DNA of 64,000 bases from contig NZ_PRDM01000002.1 of the NCBI RefSeq assembly GCF_015182285.1, positions 744,001-808,000 on the forward strand, in the 5' to 3' direction. Below the pieces are notes generated by a model. The model saw only the letters and a list, made by a program, of their open reading frames with translations. It did not search any database and was not told where the DNA came from. The stretch comes from Flavobacterium hungaricum. Its GTDB lineage: Bacteria > Bacteroidota > Bacteroidia > Flavobacteriales > Flavobacteriaceae. A program made the position numbers and the translations under genes. Position 1 is the first letter of the stretch. Each line of letters starts with the position of its first letter. Positions 8,557 through 17,923 of this stretch are shown here, one piece after another.

Positions 8557-9381
8557 TTAAATTTTGAAAGTCAAAACAGGTTTTACAGAATGATTTACCA
8601 ATCCTTCGCTGATGCTTCCGTTAAAGAAATGAGCAAAACCAGTTCGGCCGTGCGTGCACATTGCAATTAGATCTGTGTTGACGCTGTTAGAGAAGTTAAT
8701 AATACCTTTTTCAATATTAGTGTCATTATAGATGTAGGTTTCGTAATTCGTTAGACCGAATTCAGAAACAAATTTTTTAATGGTATGTTCTGCTTCGTGG
8801 GTTGGTTTAAAACTGTTAGGAGTGCAGATGTTAACTAAGTGTAGTTTTGAATCGAATAATTTTACAAATTTTAATAGTTTTTCAAATGGCTGTTTGGTTT
8901 CTTCAGAAAAATCAGAAGCAAAAACAATATTAGAGGCACTAAAGTTAGGGATGTCATTTTTGATAACTAAAACCGGGATTTCAGAATTTCTTACAACTTT
9001 TTCTGTGTTTGATCCAATCAATAATTCTTCTATTCCAGAAGAACCGTGCGATCCCATTATAATTAAATCAATATTATATTCTTTGCTTATTTGTGTAATT
9101 CCGTGAATAGGCTTATCCATTTTAACGATTTCCAAAACTTCAATTTCGTCTAGATAAGGTCTGTTTGAAATTTCGTCAAGAGTTTCGTTTGCTTTTTTCA
9201 TAAAAAGCATAGTTTCTGGTATGCTCGCACCTCCGGTAATGGCGTCGCTCATTTGGTTTGGGAGCTCAAGCATGTGTAAAAGAATGATTTCAGAATTGTT
9301 CTTTTTTGCAATTTGTGCGGCAACTTTTAAAGCGTCTTCGGCGTGTTGTGAAAAGTCAGTAGGGACTAAAATTCGTTTCAT
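8557..9381 (-). CDS. Universal stress protein with two UspA domains
   Basis: 274 residues made of two tandem Usp domains. Domain 1 begins MKRILVPTDFS and carries the ATP-binding signature G-2X-G-9X-GS (GSHGSSGIEELLIGS). Domain 2 starts near residue 150 (NIVFASDFSEE) and has the related CTHGRTGFAHFFNGS, in which the first Gly of the signature is replaced by Cys. The first half therefore looks able to bind ATP, and the second half may be altered. Such proteins are cytoplasmic stress-survival factors. The gene is a single unit divergent from rimP. Confidence 0.92.
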   Translation of the reverse strand: MKRILVPTDFSQHAEDALKVAAQIAKKNNSEIILLHMLELPNQMSDAITGGASIPETMLFMKKANETLDEISNRPYLDEIEVLEIVKMDKPIHGITQISKEYNIDLIIMGSHGSSGIEELLIGSNTEKVVRNSEIPVLVIKNDIPNFSASNIVFASDFSEETKQPFEKLLKFVKLFDSKLHLVNICTPNSFKPTHEAEHTIKKFVSEFGLTNYETYIYNDTNIEKGIINFSNSVNTDLIAMCTHGRTGFAHFFNGSISEGLVNHSVKPVLTFKI

Positions 9382-9463
9382 GTTTTTAAGGTTAAGTGAT
9401 AAGGGTTGACTTGCAATTTAATGCTTTATAAAAGTACTAATTTTTTTTAGAGTGGTGTAATTT

Positions 9464-9492
9464 TTTGATTTACAAAAAAATCACTATATTTG
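9464..9492 (+). promoter_or_regulatory. Promoter of the rimP-nusA-infB operon
   Basis: TTTG at 9464-9467 and TATATTTG at 9485-9492 with a 17-nt spacer, an exact match to the Bacteroidota consensus. Transcription should start near 9498, leaving a leader of about 55-60 nt that contains the hairpin at 9521-9546. Confidence 0.88.
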
Positions 9493-9520
9493 CATCGTTA
9501 TTTATTAAAATCTAAATAAT

Positions 9521-9546
9521 GAGGGGACTAAGTGTCCCCTCTTTTT
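9521..9546 (+). promoter_or_regulatory. Terminator-like hairpin in the rimP leader (possible attenuator)
   Basis: GAGGGGAC (9521-9528) pairs perfectly with GTCCCCTC (9534-9541) around a 5-nt loop, followed directly by TTTTT. This is a GC-rich intrinsic-terminator shape placed between the promoter and the rimP ATG, only 9 nt before the start codon. It could terminate transcription or mask the start of translation. The structure is seen in the sequence; the regulatory role is inferred. Confidence 0.7.
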
Positions 9547-9554
9547 ATAAAATT

Positions 9555-10019
9555 ATGACATTCAAAGAAAAAGTAAACGAACTAATTAATGAGGCTCTTT
9601 TAGAGAAGCCGTCCATCTTTTTGATTGACTTGGCGATATCAGATTCTTTTAAAATTAGTGTAGGTTTAGATGGAGATAATGGTGTGGCGTTGCAGGATTG
9701 TATTGATATCAGTCGTGCAATAGAGAATAATTTAGATCGTGAAGAACAAGATTTTTCTTTAGAAGTGGCCTCAGTAGGCGTTGGGTCTCCGTTAAAATTT
9801 ATAAGACAATACAAGAAAAATATTGGTAGAACATTGATTGTTACTACAAATACTGAAAAAATTGAAGCAGAATTGATTGAAGCTAACGATGTTTTCATAA
9901 TTTTGTCGTGGAAAGCAAGAGAACCAAAAAAAGTAGGAAAAGGAAAAGAAACAGTTCAAAAGGAGCAACAAATACCTTATACAGAAATTAAAGAGGCAAT
10001 TGTTACAGTAACATTTTAA
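9555..10019 (+). CDS. rimP: Ribosome maturation factor RimP
   Basis: 154 residues from the ATG at 9555 ([15 protein letters not shown]). An upstream in-frame ATG at 9519 overlaps the leader hairpin and would add 12 unlikely residues, so the later start is chosen. The central [14 protein letters not shown] corresponds to the RimP signature LEVSSPGxxRPL in divergent form, as usual in Bacteroidota. RimP assists maturation of the 30S subunit in the cytoplasm. The gene is first in the conserved order rimP-nusA-infB, with 14 nt before nusA. Confidence 0.92.
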   Translation: MTFKEKVNELINEALLEKPSIFLIDLAISDSFKISVGLDGDNGVALQDCIDISRAIENNLDREEQDFSLEVASVGVGSPLKFIRQYKKNIGRTLIVTTNTEKIEAELIEANDVFIILSWKAREPKKVGKGKETVQKEQQIPYTEIKEAIVTVTF

Positions 10020-10033
10020 TTTAAAGAATTCGC

Positions 10034-11287
10034 ATGGAAAATTTAGCATTAATCGATTCATTCTCAGAGTTTAAAGACAATAAACTTATTGATCGTGTAA
10101 CGCTTATGGCAATTTTAGAGGACGTGTTTAGAAATGCATTGAAGAAAAAATACGGTTCAGATGATAACTTTGATATCATTATAAATCCTGATAAAGGAGA
10201 TATGGAGATATGGAGAAGAAGAGTAATTGTTGCTGATGAGGATCTTGATTTTGAAAATGAGGAAATTACGCTAACAGAAGCAAGAAAAATTGAAGCGGAT
10301 TTTGAAATTGGTGAAGAGGTTTCTGAAGAGGTAAAATTGATTGATTTAGGAAGAAGAGCTATTTTAGCGCTTCGTCAAAACTTAATATCTAAAATACACG
10401 AACACGATAATACAAATCTTTATAAACAATTTAAAGATATTATTGGTGATATTTATACGGCAGAAGTGCACCATGTAAGACCAAGAGTTGTAATTTTGGT
10501 GGACGATGAAGGAAATGAAATTGTGCTTCCAAAAGAAAAACAAATTCCATCAGATTTTTTCCGTAAAGGAGATAATGTACGTGGAATTATTGAAAGCGTT
10601 GAATTAAAAGGAAATAAACCTCAAATTATTATGTCTAGAACTTCAGAGAAGTTTTTAGAAAAATTATTTGAGCAGGAAATTCCAGAAGTTTTCGACGGAT
10701 TAATTACAGTTAAAAATGTAGTTCGTATTCCTGGTGAAAAAGCAAAAGTAGCGGTTGATTCTTATGATGACAGAATTGATCCGGTTGGAGCTTGTGTTGG
10801 TATGAAAGGTTCTCGTATTCACGGAATTGTTCGTGAGTTAGGAAACGAAAATATCGACGTTATCAACTATACAAATAATATTCAATTGTTTATCACAAGA
10901 GCGTTAAGCCCTGCAAAAGTTTCTTCAATCAAAATTGATGAAGATAATAAAAGAGCTGAAGTTTTCTTGAAATTGGAAGAGGTTTCTAAAGCGATTGGTA
11001 GAGGAGGACATAATATTAAATTAGCTGGTCAGCTTACAGGTTATGAGCTTGATGTGATCAGAGAAGGAGATATTGCTGGTGCTACTGCAGACGAGGACGA
11101 TGTTGAATTAACAGAGTTTTCTGATGAAATCGAAGGATGGGTTATTGAGGAATTTGCAAAAATTGGTCTGGATACAGCAAAAAGTATTTTAAGACAAGAG
11201 GTAGAAGATTTAGTAAGAAGAACAGATCTAGAAGAAGAGACTATTCTGGATGTTATGAAAATACTAAAAGAAGAGTTTGATAATTAA
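10034..11287 (+). CDS. nusA: Transcription termination/antitermination factor NusA
   Basis: 417 residues. The N-terminal RNA-polymerase-binding domain (about 1-125) starts MENLALIDSFSEF. It is followed by an S1 domain (about 135-200) and two KH domains (about 230-345) containing VGACVGMKGSRIHGI and IGRGGHNIKLAGQL. An acidic C-terminal tail follows, and the acidic repeats of the longer enterobacterial protein are absent. NusA binds RNA polymerase and nascent RNA and controls pausing and termination. It is the middle gene of rimP-nusA-infB. Because it stimulates pausing at hairpins, the leader hairpin at 9521-9546 is a natural candidate for feedback control. Confidence 0.97.
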   Translation: MENLALIDSFSEFKDNKLIDRVTLMAILEDVFRNALKKKYGSDDNFDIIINPDKGDMEIWRRRVIVADEDLDFENEEITLTEARKIEADFEIGEEVSEEVKLIDLGRRAILALRQNLISKIHEHDNTNLYKQFKDIIGDIYTAEVHHVRPRVVILVDDEGNEIVLPKEKQIPSDFFRKGDNVRGIIESVELKGNKPQIIMSRTSEKFLEKLFEQEIPEVFDGLITVKNVVRIPGEKAKVAVDSYDDRIDPVGACVGMKGSRIHGIVRELGNENIDVINYTNNIQLFITRALSPAKVSSIKIDEDNKRAEVFLKLEEVSKAIGRGGHNIKLAGQLTGYELDVIREGDIAGATADEDDVELTEFSDEIEGWVIEEFAKIGLDTAKSILRQEVEDLVRRTDLEEETILDVMKILKEEFDN

Positions 11288-11335
11288 TATCCGACTCTAA
11301 CAACACAACGAAAAAGGTAATAATAAAAAGGTTAT

Positions 11336-14209
11336 ATGTCTGAAGAGAGAGTAATAAGAATAAACAAGGTTTTAAGGGAATTAAATATTTCATTAGAAAG
11401 AGCTGTTGATTATCTAAAAGATAAGGGAATTGCTATTGATGCAAATCCAAATGCTAAAATTTCTGATGCTGAATTTAATATCCTGCAAAGCCAATTTGCG
11501 GGCGATAAGGGGAACAAAGAGGCTTCTAAAGAGGTTGGAGAAGAAAAAAGAAAAGAAAAAGAAGCGTTGCGTGTTGAGCGTGAGAAAGAGATTGAAGATA
11601 AACGCAGACAAGAAGAGGAACGTCAAAAACAGCAGGAGATTATAAAAGCGAGAGCGGTTGTAAGCGGTCCTGTTCAAGTTGGAAAAATTGATCTAAATCC
11701 AAAAAAGCCTGCAATTGTACCTACTCAATCTGAGGAACCTGTAAAAACAGAAGAGCCTAAAGTGGTTCCTCCTGTTCAGGTAGAGAAACCTGTTCAAAAA
11801 GAAAATCCTCAAATAGAAGCTCCAGCAGCAGAAAAAGTAGAGGAAAAGAAAGTTGAAAAAGTTATTACTGAAAAGCCTGAGGTGAAAACAGAAGTTTCTA
11901 AAACAGCGCAAGAACCAATAATTTCGTTGGATCCTGCTACTTCTGAAGAAACTATTACCACTCAATATCAAAAATTAACGGGGACTACTCTTACAGGACA
12001 GACAATTGATTTATCTCAATTTAACAAGCCTAAAAAGAAAAAAGAAGATCCTAAGCAGGTTCAGAATAAGCCGGGTACTCCTGGAGCTGGAAATAATAAT
12101 AATGCTAATAAAAATAAGCGTAAAAGAATTGCTCCTAAACCTGGAGCTCCTGGAGCTATAAAACCAGCTCAAGGTAATAATACGCCTGGAACTCCGAATC
12201 AAAATAGACCTCAAAATTCAGGGGGAGGATTCAATGCTAACAGAAGTGCAAGACCAGGTTTCGTAAAAGGAAACCGTCCGGCAATCGTTGCAAAAGTTGA
12301 GCCTACAGAAGAAGAAGTAAAAAACCAAATTAGAGAAACTCTTGAAAAACTGCAAGGTAAAGGAGGAAAATCTAAAGCGGCTAAATATAGAAGAGATAAA
12401 AGAGAGACACACCGTCAGAAATCTGATGATGAGCAAAGAGCTCTTGACGAAGGAAGTAAGACTATTAAGGTTACAGAATTCGTTACAGTTGGTGAAGTTG
12501 CTATCATGATGGATGTGCCGATTACAAAAGTAATTGGAACTTGTATGTCTCTTGGTATCATGGTAACCATGAATCAGCGTCTTGATGCTGAGACTTTAAC
12601 TATCGTTGCAGATGAGTTTGGTTACGATGTAGAATTTATTACAGTAGATATCGAAGAAGCGATTGAAGTTGTAGAAGATAGAGAAGAAGATTTAGTAACA
12701 AGAGCGCCAATTGTAACTGTAATGGGTCACGTTGACCACGGTAAAACATCTTTACTGGATTATATTCGTAAAGAAAATGTTATTGCTGGAGAGTCTGGAG
12801 GTATTACACAGCACATTGGAGCATATGGTGTTACATTGGACAATGGACAAAAAATCGCATTCTTAGATACTCCAGGTCACGAGGCGTTTACAGCGATGCG
12901 TGCACGTGGAGCTCAAGTTACAGATATTGCTATTATTGTAGTTGCAGCGGATGATGATATTATGCCGCAAACAAAAGAGGCAATTTCTCATGCACAAGCT
13001 GCAGGGGTTCCAATTATTTTCGCAATCAATAAAATTGATAAACCAAATGCAAATGTTGATAAAATCAAAGAGCGTTTGGCTGGTATGAATTTACTTGTTG
13101 AAGATTGGGGTGGAAAAATTCAATCACATGATATTTCTGCAAAAGTTGGAACAGGAGTAAAAGAATTACTTGAAAAAGTTTTATTAGAAGCTGAAATTTT
13201 AGATTTAAAAGCAAATCCAAATAAGGCAGCTCAAGGAACTGTTGTTGAGGCATTCTTAGATAAAGGAAAAGGATATGTTTCTACGATTTTGGTACAACAG
13301 GGTACTTTGAAAATTGGAGATTATATGCTGGCTGGTAAACACCACGGTAAAGTAAAAGCAATGCACGATGAAAGAGGACATGTAGTTTTAGAAGCGGGTC
13401 CTTCTACTCCGGTATCTGTTTTAGGTTTAGATGGTGCAGCTACTGCGGGTGATAAATTCAATGTATTTGAAGATGAAAAAGAAGCGAAACAAATTGCTTC
13501 AAAACGTTCTCAATTAATGCGTGAACAATCAGTTCGTACACAAAGACATATTACACTTGATGAAATTGGCCGTCGTATTGCACTTGGTCAGTTTAAAGAA
13601 TTAAATGTAATTCTTAAAGGAGACGTTGATGGATCTGTGGAAGCATTATCAGATTCGTTCTCTAAATTGTCTACAGAAGAAGTACAAATCAATATTATAC
13701 ATAAAGGAGTTGGAGCAATTACAGAGACAGATGTTATGCTGGCTTCTGCATCTGATGCAATTATTATCGGATTTAATGTTCGTCCTGCTGGAAATGCAAG
13801 ACAGCTTGCTGATAAGGAAGAAATTGACATCCGTTACTACTCAATTATCTACGCAGCTATCGATGACTTGAAAGATGCGATGGAAGGAATGTTGGCGCCA
13901 GAGATGAAAGAAGAAGTCTTGGGAACTGCTGAAATTCGTGAGATTTTCAAAATTTCTAAAGTTGGATCTATTGCTGGATGTATGGTTACTGATGGTAAAA
14001 TATTGCGTACTTCTAAAATTAGAGTTATTAGAGATGGAGTAGTCGTGCATACAGGTGATCTGATTGCATTAAAACGATTCAAAGATGATGTTAAAGAAGT
14101 AACAAAAGGTTATGATTGTGGTATCCAAATTAAAGGATTTAATGATATCGAAATTAATGATGTGATTGAAGCGTACCATGAAGTAGCGATCAAAAAGAAA
14201 TTGAAATAA
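11336..14209 (+). CDS. infB: Translation initiation factor IF-2
   Basis: 957 residues. A short N-terminal IF2 domain (about 1-55) precedes a long low-complexity Lys/Glu/Pro/Gln linker (about 60-350). A second IF2 N-domain follows (about 378-435), then the GTPase domain with G1 GHVDHGKT (464-471), switch [10 protein letters not shown] and NKID. Domains II to IV run to the C-terminus (KKKLK). IF-2 places the initiator tRNA on the 30S subunit and promotes subunit joining with GTP. The gene is last in the operon, 48 nt after nusA, and ends before a strong terminator. The charged linker differs in composition from the rest and is typically variable. Confidence 0.98.
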   Translation: MSEERVIRINKVLRELNISLERAVDYLKDKGIAIDANPNAKISDAEFNILQSQFAGDKGNKEASKEVGEEKRKEKEALRVEREKEIEDKRRQEEERQKQQEIIKARAVVSGPVQVGKIDLNPKKPAIVPTQSEEPVKTEEPKVVPPVQVEKPVQKENPQIEAPAAEKVEEKKVEKVITEKPEVKTEVSKTAQEPIISLDPATSEETITTQYQKLTGTTLTGQTIDLSQFNKPKKKKEDPKQVQNKPGTPGAGNNNNANKNKRKRIAPKPGAPGAIKPAQGNNTPGTPNQNRPQNSGGGFNANRSARPGFVKGNRPAIVAKVEPTEEEVKNQIRETLEKLQGKGGKSKAAKYRRDKRETHRQKSDDEQRALDEGSKTIKVTEFVTVGEVAIMMDVPITKVIGTCMSLGIMVTMNQRLDAETLTIVADEFGYDVEFITVDIEEAIEVVEDREEDLVTRAPIVTVMGHVDHGKTSLLDYIRKENVIAGESGGITQHIGAYGVTLDNGQKIAFLDTPGHEAFTAMRARGAQVTDIAIIVVAADDDIMPQTKEAISHAQAAGVPIIFAINKIDKPNANVDKIKERLAGMNLLVEDWGGKIQSHDISAKVGTGVKELLEKVLLEAEILDLKANPNKAAQGTVVEAFLDKGKGYVSTILVQQGTLKIGDYMLAGKHHGKVKAMHDERGHVVLEAGPSTPVSVLGLDGAATAGDKFNVFEDEKEAKQIASKRSQLMREQSVRTQRHITLDEIGRRIALGQFKELNVILKGDVDGSVEALSDSFSKLSTEEVQINIIHKGVGAITETDVMLASASDAIIIGFNVRPAGNARQLADKEEIDIRYYSIIYAAIDDLKDAMEGMLAPEMKEEVLGTAEIREIFKISKVGSIAGCMVTDGKILRTSKIRVIRDGVVVHTGDLIALKRFKDDVKEVTKGYDCGIQIKGFNDIEINDVIEAYHEVAIKKKLK

Positions 14210-14227
14210 TAGTTCAATGTTTTATAC

Positions 14228-14257
14228 AAAGCCCCAATGAAAATTGGGGCTTTTTTT
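14228..14257 (+). terminator. Terminator of the rimP-nusA-infB operon
   Basis: AAAGCCCCAAT-GAAA-ATTGGGGCTTT, then a T run; a GC-rich 11-bp stem 18 nt after the infB stop. Confidence 0.93.
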
Positions 14258-14483
14258 GTTTCGTATATTTTATGATCATACAAATAAATATGTTGCAATT
14301 TATAATTTGAAACATGATATTGAAAAGCAGATAGTTTTGATTCTCTAAAAATTTATTTCTTTGTTGTAAGTTTTTTTGCACCGAATGCATTTTTAGTAAT
14401 AAGTACAAAGTTTATTTGATGAAAAATGTTTTGTTGTTATTGATTGTAATTTATCGATAACGGGTATTAGATGAAAGTTGGAT

Positions 14484-15260
14484 ATGGGATTAAAAATAAT
14501 TGAGATTATTAATTCGCTTGTTTATAAATGTTTTAAGCGTAATAATGTTGTTTCTAAATTCACGACAGTTGAACAGCTGAGGGCAGTGATACCGGACTTG
14601 TTGCACGGGTATTTGACAGAGGAAGAAATGCCGAATAGTTTAGTGTTGCTGTCTCCGCCTCCAGAAATAGCTTCTCCAGCTTATGAAATTGATTTGGAAC
14701 ATGCAAAAAGAGCTGTTGAATCTGAGAATGAGATTCGATTTATAAAAGCAGCCAGCGATGCAGATTTATCCTTTCCTGCCGCGGCCAAATGTTTTGGAAC
14801 TGTTTTGGAAATTGAAATTAATGAACATAAAACACCAAAGCTTTATGTCTTTATGAGAAGAGTAATGACAGATGCGGGATTGTCGACATATGCAGCGAAA
14901 AATCATTACAATCGTGTGCGTCCTTTTGTTGTGAATAACAAAAAAACCTGTACCCCTGATCAGGAAGAAGTGTTGAAAAAAGTGGGTTCCTTTCCATCTG
15001 GGCATGCGGCTGTCGGTATGGCATGGGCCTTAATTTTGATAGAAATCTTTCCAAAACATAGAGAGGTTATCCTAAAACGCGGGCATGATTTTGGGGAAAG
15101 CCGTATAATTTGTAATGCACATTGGCATAGTGATGTTGAGATGGGAAGAATTATGGGCAAAGCAACTGTTGAAACTCTTTTTGCTAACCCAGCATTTCTT
15201 GCAGATCTCAAGGAAGTTAAAAAAGAACTACTTGGAATTGTTCTTATTACTCCTGAATAG
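14484..15260 (+). CDS. PAP2-superfamily (class A-like) acid phosphatase
   Basis: 258 residues from the ATG at 14484; a TTG at 14478 is also in frame and an in-frame stop lies at 14472. The full three-part phosphatase signature is present: K-NHYNRV-RP, GSFPSGHA, and SR-IICNA-H-WHS-D. The first Lys/Arg, the PSGH His and the SR...H...D triad form the vanadate-haloperoxidase-like active site of class A non-specific acid phosphatases. These enzymes are normally exported, yet no signal peptide is visible at this N-terminus. A short hydrophobic reading frame (MKNVLLLLIVIYR) does lie just upstream, out of frame, at 14419-14460. The gene is monocistronic, and its substrate is probably a phosphomonoester. 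Confidence 0.88.
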   Translation: MGLKIIEIINSLVYKCFKRNNVVSKFTTVEQLRAVIPDLLHGYLTEEEMPNSLVLLSPPPEIASPAYEIDLEHAKRAVESENEIRFIKAASDADLSFPAAAKCFGTVLEIEINEHKTPKLYVFMRRVMTDAGLSTYAAKNHYNRVRPFVVNNKKTCTPDQEEVLKKVGSFPSGHAAVGMAWALILIEIFPKHREVILKRGHDFGESRIICNAHWHSDVEMGRIMGKATVETLFANPAFLADLKEVKKELLGIVLITPE

Positions 15261-15290
15261 GGCGTCGGATTTTGTTGTTAGAAATATACT

Positions 15291-15318
15291 TTTATTCTAG
15301 ATTTTAATCTTATTTTTG
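15291..15318 (+). promoter_or_regulatory. Promoter of the DUF4920 gene
   Basis: TATTTTTG at 15311-15318 is an exact -7 box, with TTTA at 15291-15294 (16-nt spacer) as a weak -33 element. The ATG follows 21 nt later. Confidence 0.65.
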
Positions 15319-15339
15319 AATAAACTAAATTAATAGAAT

Positions 15340-15849
15340 ATGAAAATAGGAATGTACACTCTTGTTTTGTTTTTAAGTTTTTCTACAATATGTTTTTCTC
15401 AAGAAGATGTAGAGAAACCTGCGCCGCCAGCTGGTAATGCATTAGTGGGGGATTTTTATGGTTCGGATATTTCGGGTACTTCAGTTAATAATGCCATTTC
15501 GGTTGAAAAACTGGATGATAAATTAAAAACAACTACTAAAGTAGAAAATGTTGTGGTCAAAGGAGAAGTTACGGGAGTTTGTCCAAAAAGAGGTTGTTGG
15601 ATAAGTTTGAAAACCGAAGATGGAACCTCATTTTTTGTTAAAATGAAAGATTACGCATTTTTTGTTCCAACAGCATTAAAGGGTAAAAATGTAGTTTTAG
15701 AAGGCGAAGCAGAGAAGAAAGTAACCTCAGTAGAAGAACTAAAACACTATGCAAAAGATGCTAAAAAAACTAAGGCAGAAATAGCTGCTATTGCAAAGCC
15801 AAAAGAAGAAATACGTTTTATGGCAGCCGGGATCAAGGTAATTGACTGA
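15340..15849 (+). CDS. Secreted DUF4920 domain protein
   Basis: 169 residues. A signal peptide (about 1-20, MKIGMYTLVLFLSFSTICFSQ) is followed by a small beta-rich domain with the motif GVCPKRGCW (about 80-88), two Cys next to a Trp, and KGKNVVLEGEAEKK. This pattern is that of DUF4920, a periplasmic OB-fold-like family of Bacteroidota with unknown function. The two Cys could form a disulfide or hold a metal, which is not shown by the sequence. The gene is convergent with a SPOR-domain gene across a shared terminator. Confidence 0.8.
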   Translation: MKIGMYTLVLFLSFSTICFSQEDVEKPAPPAGNALVGDFYGSDISGTSVNNAISVEKLDDKLKTTTKVENVVVKGEVTGVCPKRGCWISLKTEDGTSFFVKMKDYAFFVPTALKGKNVVLEGEAEKKVTSVEELKHYAKDAKKTKAEIAAIAKPKEEIRFMAAGIKVID

Positions 15850-15913
15850 TAAGTTACAGAATAAAAAGCTCCTTAGTTATAGAATTTTTAGGTTTATATT
15901 AACTTTTGGAGAT

Positions 15914-15947
15914 AAAAAAAGCGAGATTAAAATCTCGCTTTTTTTTG
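15914..15947. terminator. Bidirectional terminator between DUF4920 and SPOR genes
   Basis: AAAAAAAGCGAGAT-TAAA-ATCTCGCTTTTTTTT; A and T tracts on both sides of the stem let it act in either direction. Confidence 0.9.
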
Positions 15948-15950
15948 TTT

Positions 15951-16340
15951 TTATTTCCCCGGTTTAAGTAAAAAAACAGATTTATATCTTTTCTTAATTT
16001 CAATTAAGTTCTTCTCAGCTTCGATTCGGGTTTTAAAATTACCAACTAGGACTTTATAGTTTGGTGTGCTGAAAATGATTGTTCCGTCTATGTTTGAGTT
16101 TTCTCTTTTAAAATCTGATAACGTTTTTTTTGCTTCATCACTTTTACCGCTAAAGATTTGAATTCTATAAGTATCGTTTGTACTTAATGACGTGTTAATT
16201 TTACGTTTCTCGTTAAGTAGTTGCTCAAATTTAGGGTCTTGATTCAGTGTTAAATTTTGGTCTTGTGCGTTAATATTGTGCGCGAAAGCAATCGTTGTAA
16301 TTGTCAGTAAAAGACATTTTGATGGGCTTAAAATTCTCAT
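15951..16340 (-). CDS. Exported SPOR-domain protein
   Basis: 129 residues from the ATG at 16340. A TTG seven codons upstream is also open but lies within the promoter -7 box, so it is rejected. A signal peptide (MRILSPSKCLLLTITTIAFA, cleavage after about residue 26, NINAQ) precedes a short linker and a SPOR domain (about 56-125: YRIQIFSGKSDEAKKTLSDF, NYKVLVGNFKTRIEAEKNL). SPOR domains bind septal, denuded peptidoglycan glycans, so a periplasmic role at the cell wall is likely. Confidence 0.88.
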   Translation of the reverse strand: MRILSPSKCLLLTITTIAFAHNINAQDQNLTLNQDPKFEQLLNEKRKINTSLSTNDTYRIQIFSGKSDEAKKTLSDFKRENSNIDGTIIFSTPNYKVLVGNFKTRIEAEKNLIEIKKRYKSVFLLKPGK

Positions 16341-16358
16341 AATGTGATGGTTTTTATG

Positions 16359-16366
16359 CAAAAATA
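16359..16366 (-). promoter_or_regulatory. -7 box of the SPOR gene promoter
   Basis: On the minus strand the sequence reads TATTTTTG, an exact -7 box, 18 nt before the ATG at 16340. The -33 element is only TTTTAC-like. The box overlaps the alternative TTG start, which supports the shorter protein. Confidence 0.6.
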
Positions 16367-16442
16367 CTATTTAAAGTTTGAATGTAAAATTTCAATATTA
16401 TTTAGAATTGATATAAATTGATATTTAAGACTATTTTAAGGT

Positions 16443-16472
16443 TTTGAGAATAGTTCATAAGTCGTATTTTTG
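16443..16472 (+). promoter_or_regulatory. Promoter of the actABCDEF-coxBA operon
   Basis: TTTG at 16443-16446 and TATTTTTG at 16465-16472 with an 18-nt spacer, an exact consensus match. The leader to the actA ATG is about 80 nt. Confidence 0.85.
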
Positions 16473-16559
16473 TGCAAGTTTTAAAAGAGGGTATAGATTT
16501 TTCGTGATTTAACACAGAAAAAATCATACCAAAAATTAGTAGACAATTATTTATACTAT

Positions 16560-17891
16560 ATGAAAAAGGTGGGTAACCATAATTCGATCTCAAGAAAATT
16601 GCTGTTTGGCTTATCGCTGACGTTAATTTTCTCCCTAACTTCATTTGCTCAAGAAGCTGCTGCTCCGGCGGCGCCTGAAGCTGCGGCTGCTGCTCCAGCT
16701 GCAGGAGGCGGTGATCCAGTAAAAGGGAAGGAACTTTTTAATGCAAATTGCGCTGCATGTCACAAATTAGATGCTAAATCAACAGGGCCTGCTTTACGAG
16801 GCGTTGCTGCAAAGCATGATATGGCTTGGATTTACAAGTGGGTGCATAACAGTTCTGACATGATTAAGTCAGGTGATGCTGTTGCTGTTAAACTTTTTGA
16901 GGAAAATAACAAAGCAGTAATGACTTCGTTTCCTCAATTGTCTGAAGGAGATATTGATAATATTATAGCTTATACTTCTGAAGAGAAAGCTGCGCCTCCT
17001 GCTGGAACTACTGCTACATTGCCAACTGGTCCTCAGGCAGAAGGAAGTGGAATTTCAAACAATATTATTTTAGGAGCTCTTGCTCTTGTAATGGCTATCT
17101 TGGTTGTTATGTTGTTCATGGTGAACAAAGTATTAACTAAAGTGGCAAACAAAAACGGTATTGAAGTAGCGCCAAAAGAAGCTAGACTTCCAATTTGGAA
17201 AGCTTTTGCTAGAAATCAATTTTTAGTTTTAGTTACTGCAATATTTTTGCTTTTGGCAAGTGGTTATTTTGTTTATGGATACTTAATGCAAGTAGGTGTA
17301 GATCAGAATTATGAGCCAATTCAGCCAATTCATTATTCGCACAAAATTCACGCTGGTGATAACGAAATCAATTGTAAATATTGCCACTCTGCTGCACGTG
17401 TAAGTAAAACTGCTGGTATTCCTTCTTTAAATGTTTGTATGAACTGTCATAAAAACATTTCAGAAGTTGCAGAAACTACTGCTACTGCTGAATACAGCAA
17501 AGCATTCTACGATGCGCAGATTCAAAAATTATATGATGCTGTTGGATGGGATAAGACTAAACAAGCTTATACTGGAAAAACACAGCCTGTAAAATGGGTT
17601 CGTATTCACAACTTACCTGACTTTGTTTACTTCAATCACTCACAACACGTTTCTGTTGCTGGAATTGAATGTCAAACTTGTCACGGTCCAGTGCAGGAAT
17701 TTGAAATCATGAAGCAGTACTCTAAATTAACAATGGGATGGTGTGTTGATTGCCATAGAAAAACTGATGTTAAGATGGAGGGTAATGCTTACTATGACAA
17801 AATTCATGCTGAACTTTCTAAAAAATACGGTGTAGAGAAATTAACTGCAGCGCAAATGGGAGGTTTAGAATGCGGTAAATGCCACTATTAA
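16560..17891 (+). CDS. actA: Alternative complex III subunit A, multiheme cytochrome c
   Basis: 443 residues with six CxxCH heme sites at Cys64, 272, 293, 371, 395 and 438. Order: signal peptide (about 1-30), Ala/Pro-rich linker, a monoheme cytochrome c domain (about 50-142), two membrane segments (about 168-188 and 220-241), then a pentaheme domain. ActA takes electrons from the iron-sulfur subunit of alternative complex III (ACIII), which oxidises menaquinol in place of a bc1 complex. The monoheme domain fused ahead of the pentaheme part could act as the exit port to the oxidase. First gene of an eight-gene operon ending in coxA. Confidence 0.95.
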   Translation: MKKVGNHNSISRKLLFGLSLTLIFSLTSFAQEAAAPAAPEAAAAAPAAGGGDPVKGKELFNANCAACHKLDAKSTGPALRGVAAKHDMAWIYKWVHNSSDMIKSGDAVAVKLFEENNKAVMTSFPQLSEGDIDNIIAYTSEEKAAPPAGTTATLPTGPQAEGSGISNNIILGALALVMAILVVMLFMVNKVLTKVANKNGIEVAPKEARLPIWKAFARNQFLVLVTAIFLLLASGYFVYGYLMQVGVDQNYEPIQPIHYSHKIHAGDNEINCKYCHSAARVSKTAGIPSLNVCMNCHKNISEVAETTATAEYSKAFYDAQIQKLYDAVGWDKTKQAYTGKTQPVKWVRIHNLPDFVYFNHSQHVSVAGIECQTCHGPVQEFEIMKQYSKLTMGWCVDCHRKTDVKMEGNAYYDKIHAELSKKYGVEKLTAAQMGGLECGKCHY

Positions 17892-17923
17892 TCGAATTAT
17901 TAAGATTTTAATATTTATATACA

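Noticed and set aside
9519..9554. Earlier in-frame start for RimP
   Set aside because: It overlaps the leader hairpin, and the added 12 residues do not fit the RimP N-terminus; the ATG at 9555 is preferred.
11414..12436. Several reverse-strand and out-of-frame open frames over the infB linker
   Set aside because: They arise from the low-complexity Lys/Glu/Pro codons of infB; composition is implausible for proteins.
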